Under the pieces are notes generated by a model. The model saw nothing but the letters and a program-made list of their open reading frames with translations. It was not told where the DNA came from and searched no databases. A stretch of DNA of 64,000 nucleotides, from assembly GCF_008642295.1 (NCBI RefSeq), contig NZ_CP029190.1, positions 2,514,001-2,578,000 of the forward strand, in the 5' to 3' direction. Source of the DNA: Streptomyces venezuelae. GTDB taxonomy: Bacteria; Actinomycetota; Actinomycetes; Streptomycetales; Streptomycetaceae. Below, piece by piece: positions 58,990 through 64,000 of the stretch. The position numbers and the translations under genes were made by a program. Each line of letters starts with the position of its first letter. Position 1 is the stretch's first letter.

Positions 58990-60195
58990 CTACACCGTGC
59001 GCGAACCCACCGGACGCTCCTGGTCGGCGGAGTCCTGCGCGACCGCGACCGGGGCCGGGACGGAGACCACGACCGGAGTGGCGGACTGCTTGGGCCGGGG
59101 CCGGGACCAGCGGCGCATGATGGGCAGCTCCACCCCGCGGTAGAGCACCCAGGAGAGCACCAGGGTGAGGGCGAACCAGCCGCCGGCCCGGGCGATCGCC
59201 TCGGCCACGCCGAACTGGCGTCCCGAGGTGAAGTCCACCGGCCCGAAGTAGGTGACCACCATGTGGAGCATGTAGAAGGAGAAGGAGATCTCTCCGAGCC
59301 ACACCATCGGCCGGCTGCCCAGCCAGCCGGTCCTGCCGGAGTTGTCGGCCTGCGCACCGGCCGCGACGACCAGGCCCAGCGGGATCAGCGTCGGCAGCAC
59401 CAGGGCGAACGAGTTGGGCACGTAGACCGACAGCAGGTAGCCGGGGATCAGGGTGAGGGCGGCCACCGGCAGGCTGATGCGCGGGATCCAGCGACCACTC
59501 ATCACGATCCGCGCCAGCAGGATGCCGAGGACGAACTCGAACAGGCGGCCGGCCGGGAAGAAGTAGACGGCCCAGAACTGGTACCAGTCGTACTTCAGCC
59601 CGGGGAAGGCCTGGTGCGGCAGCAGGGACTCGGCCAGCGCGGGAACCGCCACGGCACCCAGGACGGCGCCCGCCGCCCACTTCCACAGGTTGCCCGGCCG
59701 GATCTTCTTCAGCAGCGGCAGGAGCAGCGGGAAGGAGAGGTAGAACAGGAGTTCTGCACACAGCGACCACGCCGCGCCGTTGGTACCGCGGATGACCGAA
59801 AAGTCCGACACCCACGCATTGGTCAGGAACAGTCCGGGGTAGAACTGCTTGCCCGTCATGGGGAACCCGGCCTGGAGCACCAGGAGCAGGCCACCGACCC
59901 AGGTGACGAAGTGGACCGGGTAGATCTTCGCGAACCGGCGGCGCCAGAAGAGGACCGGCCGGTCGCCTTCCTTCGCGGACCAGGTCAGCACGAATCCGCT
60001 GAGGATGAAGAAGAACGAGACCCCGATGAAGCCGAGGGTGCCGAGGTACTTGTCCAGATCCGCGTTTGTCTGGTTGTTGGTGAACATCCGGGCCGCGGCC
60101 ACATGGGAGATGAACACCAGCAGGGCCGCCAGGAACCGCATACCGGTCAAGGACGACAGCTGGGCCGCGCGTGGCTCGGGTCTCAGTGCAGACAT
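58990..60195 (-). CDS. Acyltransferase 3 (OafA/YrhL-type) membrane protein
   Basis: A 401-residue integral membrane acyltransferase with about ten hydrophobic segments. It has LTGMRFLAALLVFISHV with the catalytic-type His, GVSFFFILSGFVLTW, then FWRRRFAKIYPVHFVTW with the RRxxRIxP-like box. Members O-acylate sugars or macrolide-type products at the membrane. It follows the P450 on the same strand after 64 bases, so they are likely cotranscribed. The tail is polar, Pro/Val-rich. It ends near a convergent phoD. Confidence 0.92.
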   Translation of the reverse strand: MSALRPEPRAAQLSSLTGMRFLAALLVFISHVAAARMFTNNQTNADLDKYLGTLGFIGVSFFFILSGFVLTWSAKEGDRPVLFWRRRFAKIYPVHFVTWVGGLLLVLQAGFPMTGKQFYPGLFLTNAWVSDFSVIRGTNGAAWSLCAELLFYLSFPLLLPLLKKIRPGNLWKWAAGAVLGAVAVPALAESLLPHQAFPGLKYDWYQFWAVYFFPAGRLFEFVLGILLARIVMSGRWIPRISLPVAALTLIPGYLLSVYVPNSFALVLPTLIPLGLVVAAGAQADNSGRTGWLGSRPMVWLGEISFSFYMLHMVVTYFGPVDFTSGRQFGVAEAIARAGGWFALTLVLSWVLYRGVELPIMRRWSRPRPKQSATPVVVSVPAPVAVAQDSADQERPVGSRTV

Positions 60196-60259
60196 GATTC
60201 TCCTCGTTTTCCAATCGAATGCGTGATGGTGCGGAAGTCGGGTGGGGCCGCCGGGCTCG

Positions 60260-61492
60260 TCACCACGTGACCGGGAGGCTCTTCACTCCGTAGAAGTCCG
60301 AATCGGTGCGCAGCGGCACCTCCTCGGCCGGGACGGCCAGCCGGAGGGCGGGGAAGCGCGCGAAGAGCTCGCGGAGGGCGACGCCGACCTCGACCCGGGC
60401 CAGGTGCTGGCCGAGGCACTGGTGGATGCCGTGGCCGAACGTCAGCTGGCCCGCGGCCTGGCGGCGGATGTCGAGGGTGTCGGGGTCCGGGTACTTCTCC
60501 GGGTCGCGGTTGGCGGCCCCGGCGGCCAGGGTGACCGTGTCGCCGGCCTTGACCAGCTGCCCGCCCAGTTCCACGTCCTCCAGGGCCGTCCGCAGCCCGG
60601 TGTGGGTGATGGTCAGGTAGCGCAGCAGCTCCTCGACGGCCCGGTCGGTGAGGTCCGGCTCGGTCTTCAGGGCGGCGAGCTGCTCGGGGTGGGACAGCAG
60701 CGCGAAGACGCTCAGCCCGATCATGTTGGCGGTGGTGTCGAAGCCCGCACCGAGCAGCAGCGCACCGATGTTGGTGAGCTCCTCGTCGGTGAGGTCGCTG
60801 TCGGTCAGCTCGCTGAGCACGTCGTCGGTGGGCTCGGCGCGCTTGGCGAGGACCAGTTCCTTCAGGAACTTCTGGAGCTCGGCGTAGGCGGCGAACTGCG
60901 CCTCCGGGCCCTGGCTGTTGTCATTGGTCGCGATCGCCTGGCGCTCGAAGAACTCCCGGTCCTCGTACGGGACTCCGAGCAGCTCGCACATCATCTGCGC
61001 CGGGATCGGCAGGGCGAACTCCTGGAACAGGTCGACGTCCGGTCCCAGCCGCTCCATGGCGTCCAGGCGCTCGGCGGTGACCTGCTCGACGCGCTCGGTC
61101 AGCAGCCGCATCCGGCGGGTGGTGAACTTGCCCGCCAGCAGGCGCCGGTAGCGGGTGTGCTCCGGGGCGTCCATGCGCAGGAACATGCCGGGCTCGGCCG
61201 GCGGGGCCTGGTACTCGGCGGCCGGGCCCGGGAGCGGCCAGTGCACCAGCTCCGGCCGGGTGCTGAACCGGGGGTCCGCCAGCACCTCGCGGACCAGGGC
61301 GTGGCTGGTGGCCAGCCAGCCCACGTGACCGTCGGGGCCGGGGTAGAGCATCGGGCGGAGCGGCTGCTCTTCGCGTAACCGGGCGAATTCGGCGGGCGGG
61401 TCGAAGGGGCAGCCGGCGGGCCGCTCCGTGGGCAGTTCCGCGAGCGGAGGAATCGGATTCTCCGCCTCCGCGGAGTGAATGTCATTCATCAT
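60260..61492 (-). CDS. Cytochrome P450
   Basis: A 410-residue bacterial class I P450. The I-helix oxygen-binding motif GAGFDTTANM, the ExxR pair (EELLRY) and the heme loop FGHGIHQCLGQHLAR with Cys at about 359 are complete. The type resembles CYP105/CYP107 enzymes that tailor secondary metabolites. I use the ATG at 61492, with GGGGA six bases upstream; the adjacent ATG at 61489 is equivalent. No ferredoxin or reductase gene is beside it. Its only partner is the acyltransferase. Confidence 0.95.
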   Translation of the reverse strand: MMNDIHSAEAENPIPPLAELPTERPAGCPFDPPAEFARLREEQPLRPMLYPGPDGHVGWLATSHALVREVLADPRFSTRPELVHWPLPGPAAEYQAPPAEPGMFLRMDAPEHTRYRRLLAGKFTTRRMRLLTERVEQVTAERLDAMERLGPDVDLFQEFALPIPAQMMCELLGVPYEDREFFERQAIATNDNSQGPEAQFAAYAELQKFLKELVLAKRAEPTDDVLSELTDSDLTDEELTNIGALLLGAGFDTTANMIGLSVFALLSHPEQLAALKTEPDLTDRAVEELLRYLTITHTGLRTALEDVELGGQLVKAGDTVTLAAGAANRDPEKYPDPDTLDIRRQAAGQLTFGHGIHQCLGQHLARVEVGVALRELFARFPALRLAVPAEEVPLRTDSDFYGVKSLPVTW

Positions 61493-61738
61493 TTCAATCC
61501 CCGTAAAAAGCAAATGGCCAAAACTCTGGTACAGCTGAAAAATTACGGCGCATTTCAATTCGGCGTCAACAATTTACGGTGACGGCCGGAAGCCGATTTC
61601 GCGCGCAGCACTCGGAATGAAAAAGGGCAAGGCGAAGTGTCCGGTCGACGGGACATACCGGAATGCCATTGCACCGGGGCCGGAACACCCGTTATGCCCG
61701 GTATGCCGGTCAGGGCGTGGCCGGCTGCCCTGCGGGAA
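61493..61738. promoter_or_regulatory. AT-rich upstream region of the P450 gene
   Basis: The stretch 61493-61640 is unusually AT-rich for this window, with AAAAAGCAAATGG, AAAAATTACGG and AACAATTTACGG. It must contain the P450 promoter and may reflect foreign origin. The remainder up to the right direct repeat has no gene. Confidence 0.5.
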
Positions 61739-61777
61739 CTGCGACGAAGAACTCACCCGCCCGGTGGCGGCGGGACT
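61739..61777. repeat. 39-bp direct repeat, right copy
   Basis: CTGCGACGAAGAACTCACCC and following bases match the phoD 3' end at 58867-58905. In the phoD reading frame the copy would encode ATKNSPARWRRD, close to the PhoD C terminus ATKSSPAQWRRD, with stops after 20 codons. Confidence 0.88.
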
Positions 61778-61814
61778 GGAAACCCGCTATTACCGAGGAG
61801 TAGCGTCCGGGGGC

Positions 61815-62777
61815 ATGTTCGCTGCCTATGCCGCCCGTATTGACCGTGACCAGCCGCTGAACGGCCTCGAGCTGGGCGAGCGCCCTGCTCCCGAGGCCCG
61901 CCCCGGCTGGGTGACCGTAAACGTCAAGGCCGCCTCCCTCAACCACCACGATCTGTGGTCGTTGCGCGGGGTGGGCCTCGGCGAGGACAAGCTCCCGATG
62001 ATCCTGGGATGTGATGCCGCGGGGATCGACCCGGACGGCAACGAGGTCGTTCTGCACTCCGTCATCGGGCAGAGCGGGCACGGGGTCGGGCCGGACGAGC
62101 CGCGCTCGATCCTGACCGAGCGCTACCAGGGCACCTTCGCCGAGCAGGTGACCGTCCCCGCCTGGAACGTACTGCGCAAGCCGGCCGGGCTGTCCTTCGA
62201 GGAGGCGGCCTGCCTGCCGACCGCATGGCTGACGGCGTACCGGATGCTGTTCACCAACGCGGGGGTCCGCCCCGGCGATTCCGTCCTGGTCCAGGGCGCG
62301 GGCGGGGGCGTGGCCACCGCCGCGATCGTCCTGGGCAAGGCGGCCGGACTGCGGGTGTTCGCCACCAGCCGGGACGAGGCGAAGCGCAAGCGGGCCGTGG
62401 AACTCGGCGCCGTGGACGCCTTCGAGCCCGGGACGCGGCTGCCGCAGCGGGTGGACGCGGTGATCGAGACCGTGGGCGCCGCGACCTGGTCGCACTCGGT
62501 GAAGTCGCTGCGGCCCGGGGGCACGCTCGTCATCTCGGGCGCGACCAGCGGGGACCGGCCGGCACATGCCGAGCTGACCCGGATCTTCTTCCTGGAGCTG
62601 AGGGTGGTGGGGTCGACCATGGGCTCGAAGGACGAGCTGGAGGACCTGCTGTCGTTCTGCGCCGCGACCGGCGTACGCCCGGTGATCGACGAGGTGCTGC
62701 CGCTGGACCGGGCGCGCGAGGGCTTCGAGAAGCTCGCCACCGGCGATCTGTTCGGCAAGGTGGTGCTGACCGTCTGA
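61815..62777 (+). CDS. Zinc-type alcohol dehydrogenase-like / quinone oxidoreductase
   Basis: A 320-residue MDR-superfamily oxidoreductase. The GroES-like N-terminal part has VKAASLNHHDLWSLRG and GCDAAGID; the NAD(P)-binding loop is VLVQGAGGGVATAAIVLG and the C terminus reads LFGKVVLTV. The catalytic and structural Zn Cys ligands are absent, as in quinone reductases. I use the ATG at 61815; an upstream in-frame ATG at 61617 would add a Cys-rich but repeat-derived extension. Substrate unknown. Confidence 0.88.
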   Translation: MFAAYAARIDRDQPLNGLELGERPAPEARPGWVTVNVKAASLNHHDLWSLRGVGLGEDKLPMILGCDAAGIDPDGNEVVLHSVIGQSGHGVGPDEPRSILTERYQGTFAEQVTVPAWNVLRKPAGLSFEEAACLPTAWLTAYRMLFTNAGVRPGDSVLVQGAGGGVATAAIVLGKAAGLRVFATSRDEAKRKRAVELGAVDAFEPGTRLPQRVDAVIETVGAATWSHSVKSLRPGGTLVISGATSGDRPAHAELTRIFFLELRVVGSTMGSKDELEDLLSFCAATGVRPVIDEVLPLDRAREGFEKLATGDLFGKVVLTV

Positions 62778-62817
62778 CGGCCCCTCCCCCGCCGGGCCCC
62801 CTGACCGGGGGCTCGGC

Positions 62818-63690
62818 TCAGGGCCAGTCGTCGGAGCGGAGATCGACCGCCGAGCGGCGGACCACGATGTCGCCGATGACGGTCCGGGCATGCACCTGGA
62901 CGGCATCCTCGGGGGTGCCGATCATGTTGTCGAAGAGGTCCAGGGACCGGTAGACCGTCCCGGAACGGGCATCGAGGTCCAGCTGGGTGGCCGTGCCTCC
63001 GACGATGCCCACCTCGAGCTGCCCGGAGGCCGTCTCCAGGACGAGCGGCCCCCGGAGGGTCTCGTCGATCCGTACGTCGCCCTGCGAGGTCCGCGCCTCG
63101 ACCGAGGAGTGCGCCCGGCCGATGTGGACGTCGCCGTTCTCCGCGAACACGCCCAGCGGGCCCATGACCTCGCCGAGCAGGGTGTCGCCCTTGCTGCGCC
63201 GGACGGTGGCCTCGCCGTCGATGGTGTGGATGCGTACGTCGCCGCAGTCCGCGGACACCTCCACGGCTCCGGCGGCCCGGTCCACGGTGACGTTGCCGAG
63301 GCCGGAGGTCACGTGCAGGGCCCCGGTCCGGGCGAGCCGGATGTGGCCACAGTCGTTGGTGAGCCGGCACTCCCCCAGCCGTCCGTCGCAGCGGAAGTCG
63401 GCGGCCACCCCGTCCCCGTAGACGGTGGATCCGGCCGGCAGGTGGACCACCAGGGAGACCGCTCCGCCCGCCCGGCCCCGGTCGCGGCCCTTGGGGACGC
63501 TCACCACGAGCTTGCCGGTCGCGTAGTCGATGCGGGTCTGGTCGGCGGCCACGACGTCCCGGGGGTCCGAGGCGTCGAAGGGCCGCACGTCGACGATGGT
63601 GTCGGTGCGCTCGCTCGCGATGATCCACACATTGCCGATGTCGAGTTCGACGGTGGCACGGATCGGATGCGGTGTGACGAATATCGGCAT
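62818..63690 (-). CDS. DUF4097-family beta-strand repeat protein
   Basis: A 290-residue protein made of a beta-helix-like repeat in which short strands with Gly-Asp-Val-x-Ile or Gly-x-Val-x-Val recur (SADCGDVRIHTIDG, AENGDVHIGRA, TSQGDVRIDET). This is the DUF4097 pattern, often found near membrane stress regulators. No signal peptide or membrane segment. Start ATG at 63690. Role unknown; perhaps a scaffold or sensor. It converges with the oxidoreductase. Confidence 0.85.
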   Translation of the reverse strand: MPIFVTPHPIRATVELDIGNVWIIASERTDTIVDVRPFDASDPRDVVAADQTRIDYATGKLVVSVPKGRDRGRAGGAVSLVVHLPAGSTVYGDGVAADFRCDGRLGECRLTNDCGHIRLARTGALHVTSGLGNVTVDRAAGAVEVSADCGDVRIHTIDGEATVRRSKGDTLLGEVMGPLGVFAENGDVHIGRAHSSVEARTSQGDVRIDETLRGPLVLETASGQLEVGIVGGTATQLDLDARSGTVYRSLDLFDNMIGTPEDAVQVHARTVIGDIVVRRSAVDLRSDDWP

Positions 63691-63799
63691 GGCGGGGGCC
63701 TCTTGGAGGTCTGCGGTCGCCGTCCCCGGCTCCGGCATGGGCGGAAAGGATGTCAGGAAGGACAAGGGCGGTGGTGGAGCGGGGCTGGACCTAAGGCAA

Positions 63800-63833
63800 G
63801 CAGCCCGTGCCGGCACGATCGGCCACGGGCTGC
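63800..63833. terminator. Hairpin near the right edge
   Basis: Perfect ten-base arms GCAGCCCGTG and CACGGGCTGC around a 14-base loop. It lies in the gap downstream of the partial gene at the window edge and upstream of the DUF4097 gene, so it probably ends the former. Confidence 0.75.
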
Positions 63834-63908
63834 GGTTGCTCTGTGCTGCGTTCGGTGCGCTCGGGGCCGGCTGCTGTCCGCTGATCCGGGTTCGGGATCA
63901 GTGGGTGA

Positions 63909-64000
63909 TCAGTGGGTGCGGTCCTTGTTGAAGTGGGCCATGGCCCAGAAGAAGCCGAGGATGGCGATGGCGAGGATCCAGGCGGTGGCGATCCAGCCGC
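63909..64000 (-). CDS. C-terminal end of a small membrane protein (5' end outside window)
   Basis: The frame ending at the TGA (63909-63911) reads GWIATAWILAIAILGFFWAM then AHFNKDRTH. The visible part is one hydrophobic segment with a short basic tail, as in streptomycete small hydrophobic proteins. The rest lies outside the window. Confidence 0.65.
   Translation of the reverse strand, partial: GWIATAWILAIAILGFFWAMAHFNKDRTH

Noticed and set aside
58990..61492. Part of a secondary-metabolite cluster
   Set aside because: A P450 and an acyltransferase are present, but no polyketide, peptide or terpene core gene lies in the window.
58867..61777. Composite transposon or insertion sequence
   Set aside because: The repeats are direct, there is no transposase or terminal inverted repeat, and no short target duplication is seen.
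61617..61814. Cys-rich N-terminal extension of the quinone oxidoreductase
   Set aside because: The extra 66 codons cross the 39-base direct repeat and have no counterpart in the family; the ATG at 61815 gives the normal N terminus.
1..64000. TTA (bldA-dependent) leucine codons
   Set aside because: I noticed none in frame in the genes I inspected closely, but I did not scan every codon, so no claim is made.

Overview
The window is about 73% G+C, uses mostly G/C-ending codons and carries many genes typical of streptomycetes: a conservon, the nickel superoxide dismutase sodN with its protease sodX, a two-domain kgd, a lon gene with an HspR-type operator, and an FxSxx-COOH peptide locus. It is almost certainly a Streptomyces chromosome. 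The order kgd, lon, malic enzyme, amino-acid ABC operon, sodX/sodN resembles what I recall of the SCO5254-SCO5302 part of S. coelicolor; that comparison is from memory only. I saw no tRNA, rRNA, transposase, integrase or CRISPR array.

Layout. 0-10 kb: end of an unknown gene, a sensor kinase, GC-rich repeats, a TetR regulator next to an AurF-like diiron oxygenase and a divergent ferritin-like diiron protein, a DUF3291 protein, a SEDS/PBP peptidoglycan pair and two small proteins. 10-19.8 kb: a secreted NlpC/P60 protein, a conservon (cvnABCD) followed by a styrene/indole-monooxygenase-like flavoprotein, a PP2C-like protein, and two genes (CGNR regulator, metallophosphoesterase) that both lack their 5' halves at one junction, then a LysE exporter. 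19.8-30.3 kb: MarR, Lon, SGNH hydrolase, PadR, an NTF2-like protein, a sulfurtransferase, a tandem-repeat array, a membrane glycosyltransferase, a spermidine-synthase-like protein and a response regulator/kinase pair. 30.5-34.5 kb: kgd, closed by a strong hairpin.

34.5-48.1 kb is the most interesting block. Seven minus-strand genes read, in transcription order: trypsin-like VMAP-type protein, MoxR AAA+ ATPase, SAV_2336/vWA protein, FxsA peptide, FxsB radical SAM enzyme, HExxH peptide hydroxylase, and FxsT (TIR/NB-ARC/TPR). This joins a complete vWA-MoxR-VMAP core, a type proposed to act in NTP-dependent immunity or self-recognition, to a cyclophane-forming RiPP pathway and a STAND-type sensor/effector. 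A plausible model is that the modified peptide is a signal or effector under control of the protease/ATPase core.

48.2-64 kb: a DUF6104 protein, repeats, a malic enzyme, an amino-acid ABC operon, a methyltransferase divergent from a CGNR-like regulator, sodX/sodN, a low-GC remnant, a PhoD operon, then an acyltransferase/P450 pair bracketed by a near-perfect 39-bp direct repeat, a quinone oxidoreductase, a DUF4097 protein and the tail of a small membrane protein.
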